A program made the position numbers and the translations under genes. DNA of 22,064 nucleotides from Bacteroidales bacterium UBA1628 (lineage in GTDB: Bacteria; Bacteroidota; Bacteroidia; Bacteroidales; UBA932): the NCBI GenBank assembly GCA_002321335.1, contig DCMG01000123.1, forward strand, positions 1-22,064, in the 5' to 3' direction. Each line of letters opens with the position of its first letter. The first letter of the stretch is position 1. This document shows, in pieces, positions 1-8,384 of this stretch. The notes beneath the pieces are model-generated. The model was not told the DNA's origin, did not search any database, and saw nothing but the letters and a program-made list of their open reading frames with translations.

Positions 1-2
1 CG

Positions 3-137
3 GGCGTCACCGGAGGCTTACTTCAGTCCGGTGACAAATGGATTACAATTCCAAACCAGACGAAAGACAAAATCATTGCTCTTGAAAGAATAAGTCAGAA
101 ACTAGGACTCGGATTGAAAATAACCGTGATTGACTGA
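3..137 (+). CDS. C-terminal fragment of an unrecognised protein (5' end outside window)
   Basis: An open frame enters from the left edge and ends at TGA 135-137, giving 44 residues that finish with the hydrophobic string LKITVID. The fragment is mildly basic and looks like a genuine protein end, with a turn (SGDK), a strand and then a helix. No family is recognised from so short a piece. It lies only a few bases before the frame of the helicase/AbiEii chimera, and it shares that region's near-absence of the GAATAT hexamer, so it probably belongs to the same decayed accessory segment. Confidence 0.45.
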   Translation, partial: GVTGGLLQSGDKWITIPNQTKDKIIALERISQKLGLGLKITVID

Positions 138-143
138 CCATGA

Positions 144-572
144 TATTATTCATCCTTACCGGAAACTAATGGCAATCTGAGGCCACATCAGCTTGACGCG
201 AAGAAGAACATTCTCCGTGCCTGGGACACTTATGACTCCGCGATGCTACAGATGCCGACCGGTCCCGTCCTGGTATCTAACTTCATGAAGTTCCAGTTGT
301 TTCTCGTTGGGAACAAACGGATACTGAACACACAAGAACTTGACACCGAGGTTCTGCAGGAAACAATCACAAGGACATTCGAGAACAGACATACCGGCTA
401 CGACCCTAACACAATGTTTTTCAGGGAAGACTTCGGTTCAAATCCGATAATGGAGACCCGTTGGAAGTCATTTATGAAAAAGATAACCGCCAAGCGGAGC
501 ATTCCGTTCTCTGAAGTTGTCGCATATCTTCAAGAAAGACTCCTGCCTTATTGGGACAATCTGAATCAGTGA
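144..572 (+). pseudogene. Chimeric remnant: helicase N-terminus joined to AbiEii-type toxin C-terminus
   Basis: The frame is open from 144 to the TGA at 570-572. Its first part (about 177-257) reads LRPHQLDAKKNILRAW, then LQMPTG, which is the start of a DEAD/DEAH restriction-type helicase (Q-motif-like RPHQ, then Walker A expected as MPTGTGKT). Walker A breaks after MPTG. The second part (about 320-569) resembles the C-terminus of AbiEii/AbiGii nucleotidyltransferase toxins of type IV toxin-antitoxin systems: LDTEVLQ, a helix with TFENR, then TRWKSFMKKI and a closing LPYWDNL. No convincing start codon precedes the helicase part, and neither family can be complete here. A deletion fusing two defence genes is the simplest reading. 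The AbiEii assignment is from memory of the family and is less certain than the helicase one. Confidence 0.6.
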
Positions 573-688
573 TGAAAAATCTCCATACATATCAAGGAGC
601 AGCGCTGATAAATTGTCCCCGGAAACAAAGAAAATCTATTCCGTGGTGTTTTTCATTAATCCGCCCTCAAAATTTCGTAAATAATCAT

Positions 689-696
689 TACTTTTG
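689..696 (+). promoter_or_regulatory. Bacteroidales -7 box (TACTTTTG) for the WYL regulator
   Basis: TACTTTTG fits the Bacteroidota -7 consensus TAnnTTTG exactly and lies 28 bases before the ATG at 725. No clear -33 TTTG is seen at the usual spacing. The box supports the start at 725 rather than the longer frame opening at 551, because that longer start would lie upstream of the promoter. Confidence 0.5.
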
Positions 697-724
697 CGCT
701 GCAAGTGAAATCTCCTCAAATATA

Positions 725-1630
725 ATGAAAACCTACGCATTGTTTCAGGAATATATCTGGCTAGTGAACACCATCCACAAAGCGCGCGGCATCACGTTCG
801 GGGAAATCAACCGGAAGTGGCTGGAAACGGAAATGAGCGAGGGTGTAAGTTTGGCTCGAAGCACATTCAACAGGCATAAGGACGCCATTCAGGATATGTT
901 CGGAATCTATATTGAATGCGACAAAAAGAATGGGTTTAAGTATTACATCGGCAACGAGGAAGTCCTTGATGAAGATTCTATCCAAAACTGGGTGCTGTCC
1001 ACTCTGTCCGTAAACAACATCCTGAGTGAAAGCAGAAGCGTGCACGACAGGATACTGCTGGAATCAATCCCATCAGACGGTGAGAATCTTCACAGATTCA
1101 TAAATGCAATGAAACGCAATCTGCGCATCATCGTCCGTTACCAGCGCTATGCATCCGAGTATGAAACCTCTATGAAAGTCGAGCCTTATTGCGTCAAACT
1201 GTTCAACAGGCGTTGGTACAGCCTGGTAAAGTCGTTAAAGAACGGAGATTATTTTCTTTTGGCCTTCGATCGCATCAAAAGCCTTGAGCTTACGGAGGAG
1301 AAATTCACTCTGGATGAGGATTTTAATGCCACACGATGGTTCCACGACTGCTATGGCATAGTGAGAGACAACAACATCTCGGTGCAGCGCATTGTAATCC
1401 GTGCCTTCGGTAACGAAGCGTTCTACATGCGTGACCTGCCTATGCACCCGTCGCAAAAAGAAATCTCCCGCACCGATGAATACTCCGACTTCGAGCTGAC
1501 GCTCAGCCCTACCGGAGACTTTCACACTCCCTTGCTTGCAAGAGGCGGAGCGATCAAGGTTCTCGAGCCTCAATGGCTGGCCGACACCATACGCGACTTT
1601 CATCTAATGGCGGTGAAGCGTTACGAATAA
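725..1630 (+). CDS. WYL-domain transcriptional regulator
   Basis: A 301-residue protein. The N-terminal third is a winged helix-turn-helix (RSTFNRHKDAI recognition-helix region followed by a GFKYYIGN wing). The middle carries a WYL domain (about residues 135-225) with the signature tryptophan-tyrosine in RRWYSLV near residue 163. WYL proteins bind nucleic-acid or nucleotide ligands and commonly control defence genes, as BrxR and CapW do. The frame is open back to 551, but the -7 box at 689-696 and family length favour ATG 725. The gene stands directly upstream of two genes preceded by matching 19-bp inverted repeats, so it is the obvious candidate repressor of both. Its own promoter holds only a half-site (TGTCCC at 614-619), so autoregulation through the same operator is not supported. 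Confidence 0.85.
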   Translation: MKTYALFQEYIWLVNTIHKARGITFGEINRKWLETEMSEGVSLARSTFNRHKDAIQDMFGIYIECDKKNGFKYYIGNEEVLDEDSIQNWVLSTLSVNNILSESRSVHDRILLESIPSDGENLHRFINAMKRNLRIIVRYQRYASEYETSMKVEPYCVKLFNRRWYSLVKSLKNGDYFLLAFDRIKSLELTEEKFTLDEDFNATRWFHDCYGIVRDNNISVQRIVIRAFGNEAFYMRDLPMHPSQKEISRTDEYSDFELTLSPTGDFHTPLLARGGAIKVLEPQWLADTIRDFHLMAVKRYE

Positions 1631-1641
1631 ATATCAGGATC

Positions 1642-1660
1642 TGTCCCACGATTTGGGACA
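1642..1660 (+). promoter_or_regulatory. 19-bp inverted-repeat operator, copy 1
   Basis: TGTCCC, seven bases, GGGACA: a perfect 6-bp inverted repeat. It begins 28 bases before the CATATTTG -7 element at 1670-1677, so it covers the -33 region and would block RNA polymerase if occupied. The same repeat recurs at 2295-2313 in the same position relative to the promoter. The binder is inferred to be the WYL protein encoded just upstream. Confidence 0.6.
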
Positions 1661-1669
1661 ATTCATTGT

Positions 1670-1677
1670 CATATTTG
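1670..1677 (+). promoter_or_regulatory. -7 box (CATATTTG) for the EVE-like gene
   Basis: CATATTTG differs from TAnnTTTG only at the first base and lies 27 bases before the ATG at 1705. An identical octamer serves the HIRAN gene at 2323-2330. In both cases TTG or TTTG inside the operator falls 14 bases upstream and could serve as a compact -33 element. Confidence 0.5.
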
Positions 1678-1704
1678 TGCTGAACATTTTTAATCACATT
1701 CATT

Positions 1705-2248
1705 ATGAGCACTATAATCCTTTTCTGGAATCCAGTTATCTCTTCCTATAATCTGGAGAGACATCGCGACATACTTTCAAGAGACTATTTCGAAATCGAT
1801 TCGTTCAATTGGAGCGTCTGGGAACACCAGAGAGCTTCATGAAGGAGACAGGTTCTTCATGGTCCGCTGCAAGAACAAGCCAGTACCCGGAAAACTGAAC
1901 CAGTGGGGCAGACAGGTTTGGGAACCGGTGCTTGATGACACCACAGGCATCTGTATGTCCGGGATATTCACCTCAGAGCCTTACCGTGGAGAGGACTGGT
2001 CAGGCAAAGGCCGCGAGACATACTATATGAATATGAACATCCAACAGGCAACCGATCCTGACAAATTCGTCATCATCAAAACGTCAAACCTACTTGAAGC
2101 CATACCCGATTTCGACTGGAAGGGTGGACGCTCCGGCCGACTCCTTGATGAAGCGGCGGCAGAAAAACTCGATAAACTTTTCGAGCAAGCCTTAACAGCC
2201 AACAGTGACAAGATCTGGAAACCAGATTATCTGGTGTTTTTGGACTAA
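1705..2248 (+). pseudogene. EVE/ASCH-like (PUA-fold) protein, frameshifted
   Basis: ATG 1705 opens a frame that stops at TGA 1840-1842 after 45 residues (ending WEHQRAS). The next frame continues from about 1838 as HEGDRFFMVR and runs to 2248. Dropping one T at about 1836-1837 gives one protein of about 180 residues. The joined product has PUA-superfamily hallmarks: GDRFFMVR, then GIFTSEP, a YYMNMNI strand and a closing IPDFDWKGGRSG like the IPxFxW segment of EVE/ASCH domains, which read modified DNA bases or RNA. This family call is inference from motif order. The frameshift may be a real mutation, a sequencing error or, less likely, recoding. ATG 1859 could start a truncated product. It is preceded by operator copy 1, so it was probably a target of the WYL regulator. 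Confidence 0.6.
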
Positions 2249-2294
2249 AGATAATTTAACCTAAAAACTGAAATAACTACACTTTCTCCGAGGC

Positions 2295-2313
2295 TGTCCC
2301 ACAAATTGAGACA
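2295..2313 (+). promoter_or_regulatory. 19-bp inverted-repeat operator, copy 2
   Basis: TGTCCC, seven bases, GAGACA. It matches copy 1 at 15 of 19 positions and begins the same 28 bases before CATATTTG. It is nested in a longer perfect 9-bp inverted repeat (GAGGCTGTC at 2290-2298, GACAGCCTC at 2310-2318), which could form a hairpin at the end of the preceding transcript. Such GAGGCTGTC ends also occur in Bacteroidota insertion-sequence termini, so an insertion-sequence relic is the alternative. Confidence 0.55.
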
Positions 2314-2322
2314 GCCTCGTTT

Positions 2323-2330
2323 CATATTTG
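2323..2330 (+). promoter_or_regulatory. -7 box (CATATTTG) for the HIRAN gene
   Basis: The octamer is identical to the one at 1670-1677 and sits at the same distance from the operator. The ATG at 2358 follows 27 bases later, the same leader length as for the EVE-like gene. The in-frame ATG at 2328 overlaps the promoter and is therefore an unlikely start. Confidence 0.5.
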
Positions 2331-2357
2331 CACCAGAAATCAATAAAACAACGTAAT

Positions 2358-2726
2358 ATGAAAAAGGAAAACAGACAGGAGATGAAGAGACATCTCGCCA
2401 ACTTCCACATCGCCGGGTTCGCCTATTGGGATGGCTGTGAGGCTTTTGAGCAACTCAAAATCGGCACCAAACTCAATCTCGTCAGAGAAGAGGACAACCC
2501 CTTCGACCCTTATGCCGTAGCGATCTACTACAAAGATTTCAAGCTCGGATTCATTCCGCGCGCTTCGAATCAGGAGATCAGCAAATATCTCGATATGGGT
2601 TGGGACGACCTTTACGAGGTCAGGGTGACAAGAATCACTCCTGATGCACATCCGGAGTCGCAAGTGGAAGTGGTCGTGCATATCAAACGGAACATTCTGA
2701 TGTCCTCGACATGTCGCGATAAATAA
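2358..2726 (+). CDS. Single-domain HIRAN protein
   Basis: A 122-residue protein made almost entirely of one HIRAN domain. It shows FHIAGFAYWDG (about residues 16-26), the LKIGTKLNLVREEDNPFDPYAV core (about 33-54) and LGFIPRASNQEI (63 onward). HIRAN domains, as in HLTF and Rad5, bind 3' single-stranded DNA ends at stalled or damaged forks. In bacteria they occur alone or fused to nucleases and helicases in defence and repair settings. There is no signal peptide or membrane segment, so it should act in the cytoplasm. ATG 2358 is chosen because the upstream in-frame ATG overlaps the promoter. It shares operator and promoter architecture with the EVE-like gene, so the two are likely co-controlled by the WYL regulator. 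Direct DNA binding is inferred from the fold. Confidence 0.85.
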   Translation: MKKENRQEMKRHLANFHIAGFAYWDGCEAFEQLKIGTKLNLVREEDNPFDPYAVAIYYKDFKLGFIPRASNQEISKYLDMGWDDLYEVRVTRITPDAHPESQVEVVVHIKRNILMSSTCRDK

Positions 2727-2825
2727 CAGGCTGTCGCTTCGATGGGCTCAGCGATGGGGCGATATACTAAATAACGGTCACGAAAAAATCGTCGTGACAG
2801 GTGACGTATGTGGGTATATGAATAT

Positions 2826-5800
2826 CTACATCACCTCCAGGCAGCATGGCACTGCCGCGGCGTTTGCGCGGTAGTGCGGGGCGTAGAGGGATTCGATTTC
2901 GGGAACGGGGGCCAGGAATATACCTGTCTGGGTCACGAAGAAGTCTTCAGTGACGGTGGTGCGGCCTTCAGGGTAAGTGTCGAAATAGAAGACCGTACGG
3001 TCGGGCTTCACGTCACGGTAGCCGCACGGGGAAACGCGGTACCACCCGTCAACGGTCAGCGGGACAAATGACAGATTATAGATTCCAGACAGCTGATCTA
3101 CTGGAATCAGGGAGGCCTCACGTGGAGCGGTCAGGCGGATGAAACTGCGGTTCTCGGTGTTTTGTACGGTGTAGACGGCCCGGACGCGGTCTCCACGGCG
3201 GACGGTGTCGCCTTGACGGATCTCCTTATCACCAATGAAATATCTTTTTTCAATGGAGAAACCGTTGCCGGATGCCTTTATCTCACCGATAGGCTTCAGG
3301 ACACGCTGGGTCATGGTCACGACACTGGTGGACAGCAGGTCGGTGTCCCCCTTCCCAACTGAGCACAAGGCGTTTACAAAGGCCGGATCCGTGTCCCAGT
3401 TCTGAGTCTCTTTCTGCAGCACCAGCCACAGACGGACTCCATCCGCAACCTCTGCGGCCTTCCGGCCGGCAGCCTCACCAGAATGCGAGGAGGCATATTC
3501 AGAAAGCACATCGGCGATCAGCGAGTGGGCATAGACCTCGTTCTCAAGGAGGCCCCTGAACGGCATCACGGCGTTCGGGTAGTAGATGCCGCCACCATCG
3601 TGTCTGACGGCATATTCAACGATGGTTAGGATGTCCTCGTCCATTGATTTGCGGAGCGCGGTGTCCACATCGAACCTCTCGCCCCAAGCTCTGGCCAAGG
3701 ATATTCCAGCTTCCGAAGAAATCAGGTTGCTCAGCGTGTGGACACGTTTCGCCTTCGCTCCGGGCTGACCGTCAATGAAATCGAAGCGGTTCGATGGTGA
3801 AAGGTATCTGCGGGCATATTTCCGGAAAGAGGAAAGGCGATAGCGGTATTCCTTGCGCTGGGATTTGTCCATCCGAACCTTGAATCCGACGGACGGGAAG
3901 TTCGAGCGGACGAGCATGTAGGTGTCGTCCGACAGGCCGCCGAACCAGCGCGGGAAGCCGAGGAACTGCGTTGAATCCAAATACTCGACGGAAGATTTAA
4001 GGTCGGGAATATCCCCGCAAAGATTCCTCACGAGAGCCATTCTGTCAAGCACCGTCGCAGTGACCGACTGCGAGGAACGCATTCCTTCGAACCAACCGAA
4101 ACCGCCGTCGGAGTTCCTGCACGCGAGGATTCTTCCAAGAAGCGAAGTGTCGCTCTCCGACTTGAAAGATTTGAAGCAATATGCCTCCGTCAGCGACAGC
4201 ACATCATTTGCGGCGGGCTCAGACTTCTGCTCAGCCGCTTCCTCGATCATCTTCCCAATCGAAATCTCATCACAGGCAGCGCCGGCGGAAGAGACATTCA
4301 CGAAACGACTTCTGAGCGATTCCAACAACTTTTCCTTGTCCGCTCCCGGCAGTGCTATGGCCGAATGAGATTCCGTGATCACCTGACTGGCATCGCGGAC
4401 CGGAACGTCGAACTGAACCGCGTCACTAAATGACTTTGAAGCGAATATGACCTTGAATGTCAGCGAGTCCGTGGCGCTCGGCAAATCCACCGGGAATGAA
4501 ACAACAGACTGTTCTCCGCCTTTCACCGTTACAGGAACTCTCAGAGAATCAATCGCTTCGCCTTTTCCCGAATATTCAAGGATCTTCATCTCGCCTTCTA
4601 TCACCGCATTGGAATTGCCCGCCACCGTGGCAGCCATCGACCATTTGTCTCCTGAATATAAGTACCTCGGGGCCGCGACGGAGACTTTGACCGGAACCGT
4701 CACGGTGAAATCCTTTGTCAGCGTGGCGCTACGCATCGCCTTGTCGTGGGCGAAGAAGAGGACGTGATAGGTCGAGAGCTTGTCGGAAGTCTTGAAAGTA
4801 AATTCTACCTCATTGTTTTCCGGATATAGGAACGGCTCGAAGGTCAATGATTCCGAGAATATCTTCCTGACGCTCACGGACGAGAAATCGTAGTCATCCG
4901 ACACGGAAGCCCCGGCTGCCAACGGTTCCGAATGCTTGGACTTCCGTCCGGCATCGCTTGAACGGTTCCCCAGCCGGAGTGTCGATTTGGATGGTCGCCC
5001 ATAACCGATCACGACCGTTTCCTCAAGCATTGAATTATCGTCCTCAAGGGCGATGGTCATTCCGGAAGTTCCGGGCAGTGTCACGCTCTTGTAACCGATG
5101 TAACTGATTGTAAGCAACGTTCCCGGACTGGTGTCAAGTGTGAAATACCCATCGAGGTTCGCCGATGTGCCGAACAAAGTCCCTTCCACAATGACCGATG
5201 CACCGATAAGCGGCTCACCGTTCATATCGGTCACCACACCGTTTATTCCGGACGAATTCCATCCTCCGATATTCCCTAAGGACTTGTTAGTGATATAACC
5301 GCAGGCGATATCCATCCTAACGTTTGGTATTGTCTGCCGCTCAAGCCTAACCGGATTCCAGACCTCTTTTCTGACCGCGTCCAGACTCTTGTCGTAAACA
5401 GCCGCGAGACCCTCGGAGCCATCCGGGACACGAACCCTGACGGTATATTCAGTGTCAGGATTGGCGATGTCAGTGAAGGAGCTGAACTCCAATGGCAAAT
5501 CAAGTTCATCGGAAGCCTTGATGTAAATATGCTCATACTTGAAACAGCGGCCATACTTAAAGAAGAACAACTGAATCTTGACCGGTCCTTCAGTTCCGCC
5601 AGGATAACGGAAACGCAGCTCCCGAAGCGATCCGGCGGACGAGCCGTCCATCGTGACAATTCTGGACTCAAGAATATTCCCGCCGCCGTCAATCATTGTC
5701 GCGACAGCCCATAACGGAGCGACGGAGGCTCCAAGCGTCATCACGATGTCCTCCCCGGCCGAGACCTCGCTCTTGCCAGGCAGCAGAAGGCAGACGGCAG

Positions 5801-8309
5801 GAGCTTTGAGCGACTTCGCTTCACGGCTCACCTTCACAAGGTTATATTCCTTCTCGGCTCTGACCACCTTGCCGAGACTGTCCGTTTTCTCTGAATATGC
5901 CCGCAGAACATATAACCCGTCTTCCACTGTCGGCAATTCGATATCATCGCCGGAAACGCATTTGCCTGTTTTCAAGATCTTTCCGGAAACATCTTTGAAA
6001 TCAAAGCCTACCTCGGACTTGACTTTTTTGCCGTACCTGTCCCGTACTTCCAGCACAAAAAAGGCTTTGTCTTCAGTCACAATTCCATGCGAGGCATTGG
6101 ATTCGTTCAGGTCGGTGAGTAGCAAGTCCCCGTCTGTACCGTTGGCCAGTCGGACATCCAGTTTGATCACGTTGTTGACATTGACCGACGTGTCAAACTC
6201 TCTGGTCTCCCCTGTCTCGTCCTTCACTGTCACCTTGATTGAATATCTTCCCTGATCCTTCGCCTTGAACTGGTGGCTGAAACGTCCGTCCGATGAGGAT
6301 GTCATCTCTTTTTCTTCAATGGTCTTTCCGCCAAGCGACACCTTTAATGTCATCCGTGCGGAGGCGAGGCTGTGACCCGAAAGGCTTTCAACCTTTCCGG
6401 AGACGGTCACGGAGTCTCCGGCGAAGTAAAGCGATTCCTGCTCATCAAAAGTCAACCCGAATGTCGGCAGGACAAAGTCCTCTACCCTTAACATTCTGGA
6501 AGTGATCTCATTGTCGCCATCAGAGACAGAGATCTTGAACAACCCGTTGCGCCGTCCTTTCGGGATGGCGAACTCTCCGGCGAAAGAACCGAAATCGTTG
6601 GTGAGGAACGACTTCTCCTCCACGACATTCATCTGCGAATCATATAGCGTGGCCTTGAATGCCGCATCCTTCCCAATGACTGCCAATCTTTTATGAATAT
6701 CCCCACGAAACATCACGGCCTTGAACCTTAGCATGTCCCCCGGCTTGTACGCTCCTCGGTCATTGAATATCCTGCCGTAGGTTTCTGTTTTCGAGTTTAT
6801 TTCAGCGGTCACTTCGACGGGCTCAGTGACCGGATGATCCATATACGAAGCCTTGACAATGACGACTTCTTTGCTGAGCCGAACCGATTGCCCGTCAGCC
6901 ACCGAGCAGACAATCCCGCACTTAAGCCCAGACTTTTTCGCCGCCAGTTCCTGCATCTCGGCCGGCAACAGCGTGAACCCGTCAACACTCAGATGCGCCT
7001 TAAGCATCCTCTCGCCCCTTGTCATCGTCACTTCAACCTCCTTGAAAGGTTCTCCTGTGATGAAGTCCGCAGGGAAAATCGCAAAACCATCACCTTGCCT
7101 GCGCACTGCCACCGACACCGTCTTGTGAACGTATGAAATCTCCGCATCTTTTCCGGAGCCTGCGACCTTTATCCTATAGTCTCCGTCCTTCAATTCAGGC
7201 AGAGCCACTTTCACAGTGTCCCAAACGTAAAAACTCCGAGCCAGATTGTCAAGTCTTTTACGGAACACACCCTTCCCCTGATTCTCAATCAAAAGATTAG
7301 CCGACCTGATATTCCTGAAACGAACCAGCACAGTGTCTTCACGGACTGAAACTCCAACCTTCTTCTCTTCCAGCTTGTAGATCAGCGAAATAATCTCCGA
7401 TCCGCATTCCTTGGCGATGATCTCGTCGACATCATTCGAGGACATAATGGAAAACTCCTGACGCGCATATTTCGGAATATACGACTCCCGCTCTTTCTCG
7501 AAAGCCTGACATCTGGAATCCAACTCTCTGAACTGTTCCGAACCGCCACCGTTTTTGACCAGCCTGTCATATTCCCATTTCAGCAGCTCCTTCCTCGGCA
7601 GCAATGCCACAGCTCTTCCGCTCCAATCAGCCGCGAGTCGTTCCAATTCTTCCTGACGTTTATCACCCTCCTTGCGAAGCGCCTCACTATAAGCCAGAAA
7701 CGCCGACTGAGGAAAGTCCCCAGCGACAGCATCACTCAGGGCCGCCAACGCTTTGTCGTGCGTGGAAGCGTCTGACAGGCAACACCAAAGAATATATTCG
7801 TAGTCATTAGGGATGAATTTGTGGTCGCAGACATAGCCTTCGTTCCAGTAATTTCGCCTCCAGAAATCAGAGTTCTTACCCCTTTTCAGCACCTCAGCAT
7901 TATCCTCCACGAACCGCATAGCATCGAATTCCTGCCGTCCCAAATCTCCGGAATTGATTAACGAATATGCCATTATGGGTTTCCCGGCCTTGATGAATTC
8001 CTCCGTCAGGCTGTTCCTAAGCGAGTCCCGAAGTTTCCAGTTCATCCGTGACTGCGTCGTGCCTATTCCGACAGCCGCATCGTAATAGTCCTTGTCAAGC
8101 CGGTTCTTCAGAGCCTGCTCTTTGATGAATGTCAGCTGAGCGATCTCCTTCTCCGGCCGATCCCGTCTGGCAATCCGCTCATGCTTCCTCCACTCTCTCT
8201 TTAGATAATGTCCTTGATAATCCGAATATTCAGCCACTCTGGCCTCCCGCCCATCCACGACCGAGCCCAAAGCCACCATCATCGCCAGCAAAACCAAAAA
8301 CCTTTTCAT
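2826..8309 (-). CDS. Giant alpha-2-macroglobulin family protein with embedded carboxypeptidase-regulatory domain
   Basis: A protein of about 1827 residues. The ATG at 8307-8309 opens a signal peptide (MKRFLVLLAMMVALG) with no lipobox cysteine, so it is exported without a lipid anchor. The first 280 residues are helical. An MG2 domain follows near residues 490-600, with the family motif DRGAYKPGD. A carboxypeptidase-regulatory/SusC-type segment lies at about 1015-1105 (GVVTDMNGEPLIGAS, then ETVVIGYG). An A2M domain starts near 1150 and an alpha/alpha toroid (DGGFGWFEG) near 1370-1700. The CxEQ thioester motif is absent; the expected place reads ACDEI. Bacterial alpha-2-macroglobulins trap or resist proteases; without the thioester, covalent trapping is not expected. 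It lies 75 bases after the TPR gene with no clear promoter between, so it probably ends the blaI operon. Cell location (periplasm or surface) is inferred. Confidence 0.9.
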   Translation of the reverse strand: MKRFLVLLAMMVALGSVVDGREARVAEYSDYQGHYLKREWRKHERIARRDRPEKEIAQLTFIKEQALKNRLDKDYYDAAVGIGTTQSRMNWKLRDSLRNSLTEEFIKAGKPIMAYSLINSGDLGRQEFDAMRFVEDNAEVLKRGKNSDFWRRNYWNEGYVCDHKFIPNDYEYILWCCLSDASTHDKALAALSDAVAGDFPQSAFLAYSEALRKEGDKRQEELERLAADWSGRAVALLPRKELLKWEYDRLVKNGGGSEQFRELDSRCQAFEKERESYIPKYARQEFSIMSSNDVDEIIAKECGSEIISLIYKLEEKKVGVSVREDTVLVRFRNIRSANLLIENQGKGVFRKRLDNLARSFYVWDTVKVALPELKDGDYRIKVAGSGKDAEISYVHKTVSVAVRRQGDGFAIFPADFITGEPFKEVEVTMTRGERMLKAHLSVDGFTLLPAEMQELAAKKSGLKCGIVCSVADGQSVRLSKEVVIVKASYMDHPVTEPVEVTAEINSKTETYGRIFNDRGAYKPGDMLRFKAVMFRGDIHKRLAVIGKDAAFKATLYDSQMNVVEEKSFLTNDFGSFAGEFAIPKGRRNGLFKISVSDGDNEITSRMLRVEDFVLPTFGLTFDEQESLYFAGDSVTVSGKVESLSGHSLASARMTLKVSLGGKTIEEKEMTSSSDGRFSHQFKAKDQGRYSIKVTVKDETGETREFDTSVNVNNVIKLDVRLANGTDGDLLLTDLNESNASHGIVTEDKAFFVLEVRDRYGKKVKSEVGFDFKDVSGKILKTGKCVSGDDIELPTVEDGLYVLRAYSEKTDSLGKVVRAEKEYNLVKVSREAKSLKAPAVCLLLPGKSEVSAGEDIVMTLGASVAPLWAVATMIDGGGNILESRIVTMDGSSAGSLRELRFRYPGGTEGPVKIQLFFFKYGRCFKYEHIYIKASDELDLPLEFSSFTDIANPDTEYTVRVRVPDGSEGLAAVYDKSLDAVRKEVWNPVRLERQTIPNVRMDIACGYITNKSLGNIGGWNSSGINGVVTDMNGEPLIGASVIVEGTLFGTSANLDGYFTLDTSPGTLLTISYIGYKSVTLPGTSGMTIALEDDNSMLEETVVIGYGRPSKSTLRLGNRSSDAGRKSKHSEPLAAGASVSDDYDFSSVSVRKIFSESLTFEPFLYPENNEVEFTFKTSDKLSTYHVLFFAHDKAMRSATLTKDFTVTVPVKVSVAAPRYLYSGDKWSMAATVAGNSNAVIEGEMKILEYSGKGEAIDSLRVPVTVKGGEQSVVSFPVDLPSATDSLTFKVIFASKSFSDAVQFDVPVRDASQVITESHSAIALPGADKEKLLESLRSRFVNVSSAGAACDEISIGKMIEEAAEQKSEPAANDVLSLTEAYCFKSFKSESDTSLLGRILACRNSDGGFGWFEGMRSSQSVTATVLDRMALVRNLCGDIPDLKSSVEYLDSTQFLGFPRWFGGLSDDTYMLVRSNFPSVGFKVRMDKSQRKEYRYRLSSFRKYARRYLSPSNRFDFIDGQPGAKAKRVHTLSNLISSEAGISLARAWGERFDVDTALRKSMDEDILTIVEYAVRHDGGGIYYPNAVMPFRGLLENEVYAHSLIADVLSEYASSHSGEAAGRKAAEVADGVRLWLVLQKETQNWDTDPAFVNALCSVGKGDTDLLSTSVVTMTQRVLKPIGEIKASGNGFSIEKRYFIGDKEIRQGDTVRRGDRVRAVYTVQNTENRSFIRLTAPREASLIPVDQLSGIYNLSFVPLTVDGWYRVSPCGYRDVKPDRTVFYFDTYPEGRTTVTEDFFVTQTGIFLAPVPEIESLYAPHYRANAAAVPCCLEVM

Positions 8310-8384
8310 AACCGCCTGTCTTAGTGCCGGCAATATACGCATTTTTTCTGGAACCTCAGCTTTCTATGGGGGAGACAAAAAAGA

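Noticed and set aside
555..619. Inverted repeat GGGACAAT (555-562) and AATTGTCCC (611-619) as a WYL autoregulatory operator.
   Set aside because: The arms are about 50 bases apart, the first lies in coding sequence of the chimera, and neither has the N7 spacing or the promoter position of the two good operators.
1831..1845. Programmed frameshift in the EVE-like gene.
   Set aside because: GCT TCA TGA lacks a recognised slippery sequence or stimulatory structure that I can see; a one-base insertion or read error is simpler.
2777..2798. Hairpin GTCACG/CGTGAC as a terminator between the HIRAN and macroglobulin genes.
   Set aside because: The stem is only six bases and the A or T run is in the loop, not after the stem.
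5653..6255. A 200-codon plus-strand frame, and other long frames, opposite the macroglobulin gene.
   Set aside because: They mirror the coding phase of the minus-strand gene, have no promoter, and their translations are serine/threonine-rich shadows with no domain.
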